NCBI GenBank assembly: GCA_030066785.1
Contig: JASJAZ010000026.1
Coordinates: 1 to 47,925 of the forward strand
Origin: Desulfobacterales bacterium
GTDB lineage: Bacteria; Desulfobacterota; Desulfobacteria; Desulfobacterales; JASJAZ01
Direction: 5' to 3'
Length of the DNA: 47,925 nucleotides
Below the pieces are notes generated by a model. It worked only from the letters and a program-made list of their open reading frames with translations, was not told the DNA's origin and ran no database searches. A program made the position numbers and the translations under genes. Positions 9,463 to 19,101 of this stretch are shown here, piece after piece. Numbering within the stretch: the first letter of the stretch is position 1; each line of letters opens with the position of its first letter.

Positions 9463-10863
9463 TTACGGTGCGCGTAACAGTCCAAAGCGCTTCATTTTGT
9501 TAAACAGTGTTTTTCGATCGATACCCAAACTTAGGGATGTTTTCCCCCGATGCCACCTGTTAAAGGAAAGGGCTTCTGAAACAAGCTGCTTTTCAAAAGT
9601 CTCCATCTGGGCTTGCAGCGGCATCCCAGGTTCATAAGAATTTTTGATGTGATTAGGATCGGAAATAAACGGTATACGCATACCGGCACCACCTAATTCG
9701 AGTTGGTTGACTGCACAGTATCGTATAATAACGTTTTGCAGCTCACGCACGTTGCCGGGCCAATCATAATCGAGCATTTTTGCGATCATTTCATCAGATA
9801 GCGGGGTAATATTTTTTTTGGCACCATGCAGATGCAAGAAATGATCAATGAGTAGCGGCAAATCCTCTTTGCGGTCTCTCAAGGGGGGCAAATGAATCGG
9901 AAGGATATGAATGCGGTAATAAAAATCCTCTCGCATCTTATGCTGCTCGATAAGGTCCAATAGATTTCGATTGGTCGCCGCAATGATACGAAAGTTTGAT
10001 TTTCTGAGCTTAGTATCACCTACCGGCGTATAACCGCTGCCTTCAATCACCCGCAGCAATTTGGTCTGCATTGGCAGGCTGATCTCGCCGATTTCGTCTA
10101 AAAAAAGAGAACCCCCATCCGCATACTCAATGTAACCACGCCTCTCTTCAATGGCGCCTGAAAAGGCACCTCTGCGATGTCCGAAAAATTCACTTTCGAT
10201 AAGGTTCTCCGCAATAGCACCACAATGCACCGGCACAAATCTTTTCAAACGCCGGTCGCTGAGGTCATGGATGGCGCTGGCAACAAGTTCTTTACCGGTC
10301 CCCGGTTCACCATATATAATGACTGCTGCATCGGTAGCAGCCGCATTCAGAATTTGTTCATAGATGGTTTGCATTGGCACGCTTTTACCCACGATATTGC
10401 CAAATTTATTACGATGTTTGATGTTGGATCGAAGCAGGAGGTTTTCTTTGCGCAACTTTTCGGCATTTTCGCGCAGATGAATTTCAGACAATTTTTTTTC
10501 ATGAATATCGGTTATCATCGAAAGATGGGCAATCGGAACGCTATCTCTGAAAACCGGTGTATTAACACTTAGATACCACCGCTGATCCCGAGGATCCTGA
10601 ATATCAAAGGCTATATTTTTGCCCTCGAGAACTGAATCTTTAACGCAAAAGGTGCAGGGAGCATCACGCCCATGCAATGCCTTATAACAAGTCTCTTTGC
10701 CAATATCGTGCCCACGTCGTTTGATCAGCTTGGCGTTGATATACTCAATTTTGTAATCGTTTGAACTCACATATATGAGCCCCTCAAATGCTTCGATGAT
10801 GCTCTTTAGTAGCGCCCCGCTTTTCCATGCGCGCTCTATTTTCGGCGTGTCATTTTTCTGCAT
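9463..10863 (-). CDS. PAS domain sigma-54-dependent transcriptional activator (AAA+, Fis-type HTH)
   Basis: GEPGTGKELVASAIHDLSDR (Walker A), ESEFFGHRRGAFSGA (GAFTGA-type), GGSLFLDEIGE (Walker B), C-terminal HTH; PAS region with CYKALHGRDAPCTFC. Confidence 0.95.
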   Translation of the reverse strand: MQKNDTPKIERAWKSGALLKSIIEAFEGLIYVSSNDYKIEYINAKLIKRRGHDIGKETCYKALHGRDAPCTFCVKDSVLEGKNIAFDIQDPRDQRWYLSVNTPVFRDSVPIAHLSMITDIHEKKLSEIHLRENAEKLRKENLLLRSNIKHRNKFGNIVGKSVPMQTIYEQILNAAATDAAVIIYGEPGTGKELVASAIHDLSDRRLKRFVPVHCGAIAENLIESEFFGHRRGAFSGAIEERRGYIEYADGGSLFLDEIGEISLPMQTKLLRVIEGSGYTPVGDTKLRKSNFRIIAATNRNLLDLIEQHKMREDFYYRIHILPIHLPPLRDRKEDLPLLIDHFLHLHGAKKNITPLSDEMIAKMLDYDWPGNVRELQNVIIRYCAVNQLELGGAGMRIPFISDPNHIKNSYEPGMPLQAQMETFEKQLVSEALSFNRWHRGKTSLSLGIDRKTLFNKMKRFGLLRAP

Positions 10864-10967
10864 TGCTTCTCGGTTTCCTTCCCCAATTTTTTAAATGTCC
10901 GACCGTAATTTATGCGGCACAACGATATTTTTATAACATTTCTCTTAACCTGACAAGAAATAATAAG

Positions 10968-10989
10968 GCAAATATTGCCCAATATTTGC
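10968..10989. promoter_or_regulatory. Perfect 10-bp palindrome GCAAATATTG-CC-CAATATTTGC, candidate activator binding site
   Basis: Exact inverted repeat in the divergent intergenic region between the sigma-54 activator and the hydrogenase operon; related half sites (GCAAATAAT-like) lie downstream. Confidence 0.6.
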
Positions 10990-11146
10990 AATTATTTGCA
11001 TTAAAAATTTTATGTAATTTATTCAATTAGTTATGATGAAATTATAATATATTGAGCAAATAATTCCCTATATACATACAGATGATGCATATCAAAAAAA
11101 CCTAAATATTCAATTGTATCAGTACAATATAGCAATAATAGTCTAA

Positions 11147-11162
11147 TGGCATGTGCATTGCT
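11147..11162 (+). promoter_or_regulatory. Sigma-54 (-24/-12) promoter
   Basis: TGGCATGTGCATTGCT fits TGGCAc-r-N4-TTGCw; 54 nt upstream of the first operon ATG. Confidence 0.75.
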
Positions 11163-11215
11163 ATATGTAATCTCAATTGCCCAATTCGCACAACCAATTT
11201 TGAAAGGAAACCATC

Positions 11216-11929
11216 ATGCTGCGAGCGATCTATCAAAAGCAAAGATTGATTTTTGGTTGTGGCAACCCCCTCTTTGGTGACGATGGCTTCGGTCCTGAGG
11301 TGATTCGGCTACTTGAAAGCGTTTATTATCTGCCGAAGGATGCTGCCTGTTTGGATGTGGGTACGGCTATCCGCGACTTTCTCATCGATATCCTGCTTTT
11401 GGAGCATCAGCCATCCCAAATCATTATCATCGATGCGATGGACCTCCCTGATCTCGTTCCCGGGGAAATCAGGGAAATTAACGTCAAGGACATTCAACCT
11501 GCGAAAATCAGCGACTATTCCCTACACCAGTTCCCGACCGCTAATATGCTGAAGGAAATCTGCTTACACACCGCTATTGACGTTCGCATACTGGTTGCCC
11601 GGCCTGCGGAAATACCCACAAAAGTCAAACCCGGGCTTTCTTCTTCTCTCACGGCCACGGTACCCGAAATGTGTGAGCGCATCATTGAAATCCTTAAGAC
11701 CCCGGCGGTCGAGCCACGACAGCCGCAAAGCAATTCGATCGTCATCCGCGTCGGTCAGTTAGCCAACAAACTGGGGGTGCACCGCAATACGATTACCAAT
11801 TGGATTCGAGATGGCAGGATCAAGGCCCAACCGACCGTTGGACGCAAATATACCATTAAAAAAGCCGAATTTAAAAGATTTTGTCGCCAATCCGGTGTCG
11901 CCGAACACGTTGTACAGGAGTTTATCTGA
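11216..11929 (+). CDS. Hydrogenase maturation protease fused to a C-terminal MerR/excisionase-type HTH domain
   Basis: GCGNPLFGDDGFGPEVIRLL, IIIDAMDL, SLHQF protease motifs; C-terminus IRVGQLANKLGVHRNTITNWIRDGRIKAQPTVGRKYTIKKAEFKRF. Confidence 0.88.
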   Translation: MLRAIYQKQRLIFGCGNPLFGDDGFGPEVIRLLESVYYLPKDAACLDVGTAIRDFLIDILLLEHQPSQIIIIDAMDLPDLVPGEIREINVKDIQPAKISDYSLHQFPTANMLKEICLHTAIDVRILVARPAEIPTKVKPGLSSSLTATVPEMCERIIEILKTPAVEPRQPQSNSIVIRVGQLANKLGVHRNTITNWIRDGRIKAQPTVGRKYTIKKAEFKRFCRQSGVAEHVVQEFI

Positions 11930-12010
11930 AACCGAGAAACTCAAGCCAGCTATTGTTCAACCGGTGTCTTTTTGAAGTAAACCCATACATTAACATGAAA
12001 GAAGGTGCAT

Positions 12011-15000
12011 ATGTCTATTGAAGCTATCGGATCTGTGATGGTGGTCGGCGGAGGTATCGCCGGCATCCAGGCCACTCTGGATTTAGCCGAATCAGGCTAT
12101 TTTGTATACATGGTCGAAAAGAGTGCTGGTATCGGCGGCGTCATGGCCCAATTGGACAAAACCTATCCCACCAACGACTGTGCCATGTGAATTATTTCGC
12201 CGAAACTGGTCGAGGTCGGCCGGCACTTAAACGTTGATTTGCTCACCTTTTCAGAAATCGTGGAAGTTTCTGGAGAAGCGGGCAATTTCACCATCAAAAT
12301 CAAGCAAAGCCCGCGTTATATCGATATGGACAAGTGTATTGCCTGTGGGCTCTGTGCAGAAAAATGCCCCAAGAAAGTCGATGACGAATTCAATATGGAG
12401 ATTAACAAGCGCAAGGCGGCCTACATCAAGTACGGTCAGGCGGTTCCGCTGAAGTATGCCATCGACGGTGAACAGTGCATCTACTTAACCCGCGGCAAGT
12501 GCCGGGCCTGTGAGAAGTTTTGTCCCACCGGCGCTATTAATTTTGACGATAAGACACAGATCATGTCCCTCAATGTCGGCGCGGTGATCATGGCACCCGG
12601 CTACAAGCCATTTGATCCGACCCCGCTTGACTTTTACGGAAACGGCCAGATCGCCGACGTGGTCACCAGCCTGGAATACGAACGCCTTTTGTCAGCCAGC
12701 GGCCCCTGCATGGGACACCTTAAGCGCCCTTCGAATAATCGCGAACCGAAAAAAATCGCTTGGCTGCAATGCGTTGGTTCCCGCAGCACCAACCGTTGCG
12801 CTAACTCTTATTGTTCCAGTGTTTGCTGCATGTATGCTATCAAACAAGCACTGGTGACTGCTGAACACTTGACCGGCGACGGATTGCAACAAACCATCTT
12901 TTTTATGGATATTCGCACTCCCGGTAAGGAATTTGAAAAATATTATGTTGATGCCAAAGAAAAGGGCGTCCGCTTTGTAAGGGCCCGGCCCCATTCCATC
13001 GAAGCCGGCCGAAACGGCTCAGGTGTTAGGTTGCAGTACACAACTGAAAGCGGTGCAATGGTTGTGGAAGACTTCGACATGACCATCCTTTCAGTCGGAC
13101 TGGAGATCCCACCGGAATCAAAGCAGCTGGCGGAAATCTTCGATATTGAACTCGATCCTTTTGGCTTTGCCAAAACCGATTATTTTGCGCCCGTCCGGAG
13201 CAACCAACCTGGCGTTTTTGTTACCGGTGCCTTCCAGAGCCCCAAGGCCATTCCACGTTCGGTCACAGAGGCCTCCTCGGCCGCGGCCGAAGCCGCCAAT
13301 CTGCTGAACCAGGCGCGAGGCACCTTGACCCGTGAAAAAACGTATCCGCCGGAAAAGGACATTGCAGCTGAGCATCCCCGAATTGGGGTATTCGTTTGTT
13401 CCTGCGGCATCAACATCGCCGGTGTGGTTGAGGTGGATGCAGTGGCTGAATACGCGCGCTCCTTGCCCAACGTTGAGCTGGTCGAAAACAATTTATTCAC
13501 CTGTTCCGCCGATACCCAGGATTTGATTAACAAAAAAATCCAAGAACATCAGCTCAACCGCATCGTCATTGCCGCCTGCACACCGCGAACCCATGAACCG
13601 CTGTTCCAGGAAACACTAAAAGAGGCTGGTTTGAACGCTTATCTCGTCGAGATGGCCAATATCCGCAACCAAAATTCGTGGGTCCACCAGAAGACACCGG
13701 AAAAAGCCACTGAAAAGGCCAAAAATCAAGTACGCATGGCCGTAGCCAAAGCGTCATTGGTGGTTCCGCTGCAATCGCTCAGTGTTGCGGTCACCCAGAA
13801 AGCCTTGGTCATCGGCGGCGGAATGGCTGGAATGACAGCCGCCCTGACACTGGCGGATCAAAGCTATGAGACGGTCTTGTTGGAAAAAGCGGAGCGTTTG
13901 GGCGGCAATGCCTGGCAACTGAATGAGACCGGCAACGGCCAGCCGATTCGTCCAATGTTAGAGGATTTGATCAAACGGGTGCAATCCAACCAGCGTATTA
14001 AAGTGCATACAAAAGCAAAATTGCTCTCGGCCATGGGATCGGTGGGCAATTTTGTCAGCAAAATTGAAGTCGACGGAAAAACCCGGGCGGTCAATTACGG
14101 GGTAGCTGTGTTGGCCACCGGCGGGAAAGAATCTCAACCGGAGGAATATTTGTACGGACAAGATCCACGGGTGAAGACCCATCTGGAATTTGATGCCGCC
14201 TTGCGGGAAAGATCGGACGAAATCGCTGCGGCCGGCAGTGTCGTGTTCATCCAATGTGTCGGGTCGCGGGAAGAACACCGGCTGTATTGCAGCCGGATCT
14301 GCTGCAGCCACACAATGAAGAGCGCCATCAAACTTAAAGAACTTAAACCGGATATGGATGTGGTGGTCCTTTACCGTGATATTCGGACCTATGGTAAACG
14401 CGAGGATTTATACAAGCAAGCTCGCGAACTTGGTGTACTTTTCATTCGCTTCGATTTGCAAAGTAAACCCCAGGTTCACATAAAAGATGACGACCTGCAA
14501 CTGACTGCATTCGATCCGATTCTGCAGCGTCCCGTCAGCATTACACCTGATTACCTGGTGCTAGCCGCCGCTGTAGAGCCGTCGACCGATCAGCACCTTG
14601 TCGAATTGTTCAAGTGTGGGCAGAACGAAGAAGGTTTTTTAAACGAGGCCCATCCGAAACTGCGACCAGTAGACATGTCGGTGGACGGTCTATTCGTCGC
14701 TGGACTTTGCAACTTCCCCAAACCGATCGACGAATCGATTGCACAGGCCAAGGCGGCGGCTGCCAGGGCCGGGGTGCTATTAGCGCGTGAGGAAATGCAG
14801 CTGGACGCCATTAAATCCTATGTCACGGAAAAATGCGACGGCTGCGCTCTCTGCTTGGATGTGTGTCCCTACCGCGCCATAAAGCTGGAACAATACCAGC
14901 AAGACAACGGCACAAATCACCAGCGCGTCAAAACGGATCCGGCGCTATGCAAGGGCTGCGGGCTTTGTGCGGCCACCTGTCCCAAGGAAGGCGTGCATGT

Positions 15001-15076
15001 CCACGGTTTTACCCTGGAACAATTAAAATCACAGGTGCACGCAGCTATGGCACCGTTGGATTCCGCGGTTCCGTAA
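12011..15076 (+). CDS. hdrA: Heterodisulfide reductase subunit A (HdrA-like, tandem FAD modules), selenoprotein with Sec at in-frame TGA 12188-12190
   Basis: ORFs 12005-12190 and 12239-15076 share one frame: ...[34 protein letters not shown]...; the expected HdrA motif is [20 protein letters not shown]. Several [4Fe-4S] motifs and two GGGxAGxxAxLxLA motifs. Length 1022 codons including stop. Confidence 0.9.
12199..12220 (+). promoter_or_regulatory. Candidate bacterial SECIS hairpin (hdrA)
   Basis: GCCGA(12199-12203)/TCGGC(12216-12220) outer stem, inner CT/AG, apical loop GGTCG beginning 17 nt after the TGA. Confidence 0.55.
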
Positions 15077-15118
15077 ACTGAATTCATACATTAACGATCA
15101 TTTCAAAGGAGAAGCAAC

Positions 15119-15568
15119 ATGGCAGAACAGTTTGAACCAAGGATCATCGGATTCCTCTGCAACTGGTGCGCTTATGCAGGTGGCGATCTGGCCGGGGTTT
15201 CACGCTTGCAGTATCCCACCAATATGCGGGCCGTGCGGGTGATGTGCTCCGGCATGGTCCATCCGGACCTGGTCGTGGAAGCCTTGAACAGGGGTGCCGA
15301 CGGCGTCATCATCATGGGCTGACACATCGGTGAATGTCATTACCTGGAGGGTAATCACAAAGCGTTATCCCGCGCTGAGGCGATCAGATTGGTGATTGAG
15401 GATATTGGTATCGATCCGCAAAGATTTGCCATTGAGTGGGTATCTTCGGCTGAGGCGTCCCGTTTTGCAGAAGTTGTCACCCGATTTACTGAAGACATCC
15501 GTGCTCTGGGACCGAATCCATTGCCCGATTTAGCTTCAAATCCATTGGAAACCGCGGCGATTAACTAG
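15119..15568 (+). CDS. mvhD: Methyl-viologen-reducing hydrogenase delta subunit (MvhD/FlpD-like), selenoprotein with Sec at TGA 15320-15322
   Basis: GFLCNWCAYAGGDLAGVSRLQYPTNMRAVRVMCSGMV...GADGVIIMG-U-HIGECHYLEGNHKA...; a Cys is expected at the TGA (G-C-HxGxCHYxxGN). Frame open to TAG at 15566. Confidence 0.92.
15335..15359 (+). promoter_or_regulatory. Candidate bacterial SECIS hairpin (mvhD)
   Basis: ATTACC(15339-15344)/GGTAAT(15350-15355) with loop TGGAG, outer TGT/ACA; loop starts 22 nt after the TGA. Confidence 0.65.
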
Positions 15569-15590
15569 ACTTACTGATAAAGGAGCGAAC

Positions 15591-16910
15591 ATGTCTGAGA
15601 CAGCAGTCAAAATCGGTGGCAACAAACAAAGCCTTTTCATCAATGAGGTGAAAGCACTTCTGCCCGATGGCGGAAACCTCAACCTGTGTTTGACTTGCGG
15701 AGCCTGCTCTTCTGGCTGTCCGGCCACGGGTTTAGAAGGTATGGATCCGCGCAAATTTTTACGCATGGCCGCCATGGGATTGGATGATGAAATAACCAGT
15801 ACACCATGGGTGTGGATGTGCAGTATGTGTACGCGCTGTGTGTATGTTTGCCCGATGAAAATCAATATTCCGCAGCTGGTCTTTTATACCCGTCAGTCAT
15901 GGCCGCGTGAAGAGCGGCCCAAAGGCATTTTGGGCTCCTGCGATATGGCGTTGCGCAACGATACCTGCAGCGCCATGGGCACTACCGAGGAAGACTTTCA
16001 GTTTGTGGTTGAAGACGTGCTGGAAGAATACCGAGAAGCCCAACCCGAATTTACCGCGATGCAGGCGCCGGTAAATAAAAAAGGAGCGCATTATTTTTTA
16101 AACCAGAATTCCAGAGAACCGGTGACCGAGCCGGACGAGATGGTGCCGCTATGGAAAATTATGCATCAGGGCGGCGCTGACTGGACTTATGGCACCAAGG
16201 GCTGGGCAGCAGAAAACTACTGCATGTTTCTGGCAGATGATGAAAAATGGGAGCATATAGTGCGTACCAAAGTCAAGGCGGTGGAGGATTTGGGTTGTAA
16301 CGTCTGGCTTAACACGGAGTGAGGCCACGAACTATTTGCCGTCCGGTTCGGATTGGAAAAATTTAACATTGAGGCCAACTTCGAAATTCAAAGTATCATT
16401 CAACTGTATGCTCAATGGATCAGAGAGGGCAAACTGAAACCCAGCCTGGAATGGAACAAGGATCGCAAGATCAAGTTTACGGTCCAGGATCCCTGTCAGC
16501 TGGTGCGTAAAAGTTTCGGTGATCCGGTGGCCGAAGAGCTACGCTTCGTCGTTAAGGCGGTAGTGGGGGAAGAGAATTTTATTGAGATGTATCCCAACAA
16601 AAGCAACAATTACTGTTGCGGTGGCGGCGGCGGGTTTTTGCAGTCCGGCCATACCGAAGCCCGGCGGGAATACGGCAGGCTCAAAGCGGAGCAAATTTTA
16701 ACCACAGGCGCTAGCTATTGCATTACTCCGTGCCACAATTGCCACGCGCAGATCCACGATTTGAGCGATATTCGTGAGCATGCCTGGGACACGGTACATC
16801 TGTGGACCTTGCTGTGTTTGTCATTGGGAGTGTTAGGACCGAATGAACGGGCCTACTTAGGAGACGATCTAAAAGACGTCCTGGTTTTTCATCCGGAAAC
16901 TGAAATGTAG
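15591..16910 (+). CDS. HdrC-HdrB-type fusion (4Fe-4S + CCG domain), selenoprotein with Sec at TGA 16320-16322
   Basis: N-terminal CLTCGACSSGCP and CSMCTRCVYVCP; then GCNVWLNTE-U-GHELFAVRFG...; C-terminal DPCQLVR...NNYCCGGGGGF...CITPCHNCHAQ. ORF 16353-16910 is in the same frame (30 nt after the TGA) and begins only with TTG. Confidence 0.87.
16328..16350 (+). promoter_or_regulatory. Weak candidate SECIS hairpin (hdrCB-like gene)
   Basis: CGAAC(16328-16332)/GTTCG(16346-16350) with 13-nt loop just downstream of the TGA. Confidence 0.35.
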
Positions 16911-16989
16911 CCAATGGCTTCAGTAAATACTGGCATTGAAGCGCAATCACCCAGACCGATCGCTTTAGTGTCGCGACTGAGGAGGCGAT

Positions 16990-18108
16990 ATGAAAACCTT
17001 TTTCGATTTAATTCAAGAAGTCCAAAAGCCCGGGCTTTGCCATCGCTGTGGCGGTTGCGTAACGTTTTGCACGGCGATCAACTATGGCGCTCTACAACTG
17101 GACGATGACGGCAAGCCCATATATGGCGATATCGATAAGTGTATTGAGTGTGGATTGTGTCACGCCATCTGCCCGGAGATAGATGAACTTGAAGAAGAGA
17201 CTAAAAGCCGGTCGGCCTGGAGTGAACCCATGGGACGGGTGCTTGAAACCACAGTTGCGCGTGCCCGAGAGCAAAGCATTCGTGCGCGAGCCACCGACGG
17301 TGGTGTGGTCACCGCTTTGCTGCTACATCTGTTTGATCGCGGGCGTATCGACGGGGCCATTGTGGCCAAGCAGGTTGGCCCGTTTCAACGACGTCCCTTT
17401 CTGGCAACAACCCGTGAAGATATCATCGCCTCCGCCGGTTTCTTCTTTGACACCTCTCACGGAATGAAAAACTTCAGTGACCTGTATATGACCTATTCGT
17501 CGATTGAGGAGTTTGACCCCATGGTAAAAGAGGGACTCAACCGTGTGGCCCTGGTCGGCACGCCTTGTCAGATCAAATCGGTGCGCCGTATGCAGGTGCT
17601 CGGGTTAGTGCCCTCCGATTCGATTCGGTTTTGCTTGGGGCTCTTCTGTTCCGGAAATTTTATCTTCGGTACAGCTGAACGCCAAAAGCTATCAGCACTG
17701 GGCGAATTTGATTGGGAAGACGTTAGCAAGGTTAATATCAAAGAAGGTTTGAAGATCCATCTGGGTAACAAGATTGTCAAAACAATTGATCTGAAGAAAA
17801 TGGAATCCTTGCGGCGCTATGCTTGCCGCTTTTGTCCAGATTATTCCGCCGAATTTGCCGATGTCTCCTTTGGAGGTATAGGCGCTGACGAAGGCTGGAC
17901 AACGGTTATTGCGCGAACGCCGCAGGGGCGGGCGGCTTTTGCCGATGCCACTGGCGCCGGTGTGCTGGAGCATTTGAGCCATGAGAAAAACCCTCAATTT
18001 GCCCGAAATGCTCTGCATAAAGTCCAGACCTGGTCAGACCGCAAAAAGGAAAGCGCTGAGGTTTTGCGCCGGGAATTGAAACCAAGATCAGTGCGAATCA
18101 AAAATTAA
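16990..18108 (+). CDS. FrhB-like coenzyme F420 hydrogenase/dehydrogenase beta subunit family protein with 4Fe-4S motifs
   Basis: CHRCGGCVTFC, CIECGLCHAICPE, ATDGGVVTALLLHLFDRGRIDGAIV, ALVGTPCQIKSVRRM, CRFCPDYSAEFADVSFGGIGADEGWTTVIART. Confidence 0.88.
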   Translation: MKTFFDLIQEVQKPGLCHRCGGCVTFCTAINYGALQLDDDGKPIYGDIDKCIECGLCHAICPEIDELEEETKSRSAWSEPMGRVLETTVARAREQSIRARATDGGVVTALLLHLFDRGRIDGAIVAKQVGPFQRRPFLATTREDIIASAGFFFDTSHGMKNFSDLYMTYSSIEEFDPMVKEGLNRVALVGTPCQIKSVRRMQVLGLVPSDSIRFCLGLFCSGNFIFGTAERQKLSALGEFDWEDVSKVNIKEGLKIHLGNKIVKTIDLKKMESLRRYACRFCPDYSAEFADVSFGGIGADEGWTTVIARTPQGRAAFADATGAGVLEHLSHEKNPQFARNALHKVQTWSDRKKESAEVLRRELKPRSVRIKN

Positions 18109-18158
18109 TGTCTAAACTGCATCGACCAAACCGTGATGCACTACAGGAGTGATAAGCC

Positions 18159-19085
18159 ATGCCAGTAAAAGTTGCAAGTGAATGGTTAAATTCATGTTCG
18201 GGGTGTGAAATCTCCATCATCGACATGGGGGAAAGGTTGCTGGATGTCCTCAAGGTGGCAGAATTTGTTCATATTCCAGCATTGATGGATCAAAAATACT
18301 TCGGGCAGTTAGGCGACGGCCAGCATATCAACATCCCAGAGGCCGATGTAGGCATTATCAGTGGTGGTATTCGCAACGAGGAGCATCTCGAAGTGGCAGA
18401 AGAGATGCGACGCAAATGCAAACTCATCATTGCCTTGGGCACCTGCGCCACCCATGGTGGCATCCCGGCGCTGTCCAACAGCTATACCCCGGAAGAAATT
18501 TTAGAACGATACTACTCTACCGAAACCACTGATAAACCGCAGACCTATCCCTCGGAGGATATCCCGCCCCTGCTGGATAGTTGTTATGCCCTCGATGAAA
18601 AAATCAACGTCGATATCTATGTTCCTGGTTGTCCGCCTCACTCGGATCATGTCTTCAATTCCCTGGTGGCGCTGGTGGAAGGCAAACAACCACAACTGCC
18701 TGAAAAAAGCGTATGCGACACCTGTCCAACTCAACGCGAGGGCAAGGGAGATTTGAAGCAGATGCAGCGTTTTTTACAGCCGCCGCAATACGGCGCACCG
18801 GACGAGCCCTTGGATCAAATGCGCTGCCTGCTGGAACAAGGACTGATGTGCATGGGTCCCGTTACCCGTGCCGGCTGCGGGGGTGACAATATTCATCCTC
18901 GTTGCATTTCGGCCCGGGTGCCGTGTCGCGGTTGCTACGGCCCGGTCAAACATGATGGCAATCAGTTAATGGATATGCTCAATGCGCTGGCATCCAACGG
19001 CATCGACGTCAAAACGCTGCCCGAGCGGCGTTCGCTGCTACGGTTTTCCGGCGCCCATGGAATGCTACGCGCAACCACCAAATGA
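18159..19085 (+). CDS. mvhG: F420-non-reducing (Mvh-type) [NiFe] hydrogenase small subunit
   Basis: WLNSCSGCEISIIDMGE, ALGTCATHGGIPALSN, VPGCPPHSD, GCGGDNIHPRCISARVPCRGCYGP. Confidence 0.92.
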   Translation: MPVKVASEWLNSCSGCEISIIDMGERLLDVLKVAEFVHIPALMDQKYFGQLGDGQHINIPEADVGIISGGIRNEEHLEVAEEMRRKCKLIIALGTCATHGGIPALSNSYTPEEILERYYSTETTDKPQTYPSEDIPPLLDSCYALDEKINVDIYVPGCPPHSDHVFNSLVALVEGKQPQLPEKSVCDTCPTQREGKGDLKQMQRFLQPPQYGAPDEPLDQMRCLLEQGLMCMGPVTRAGCGGDNIHPRCISARVPCRGCYGPVKHDGNQLMDMLNALASNGIDVKTLPERRSLLRFSGAHGMLRATTK

Positions 19086-19101
19086 AAGGAGATCATAGCG
19101 T

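Noticed and set aside
19083-19085. TGA ending the small subunit as a fifth Sec codon
   Set aside because: Followed at once by AAAGGAG RBS and the large-subunit start; the protein looks complete, so this is a normal stop.
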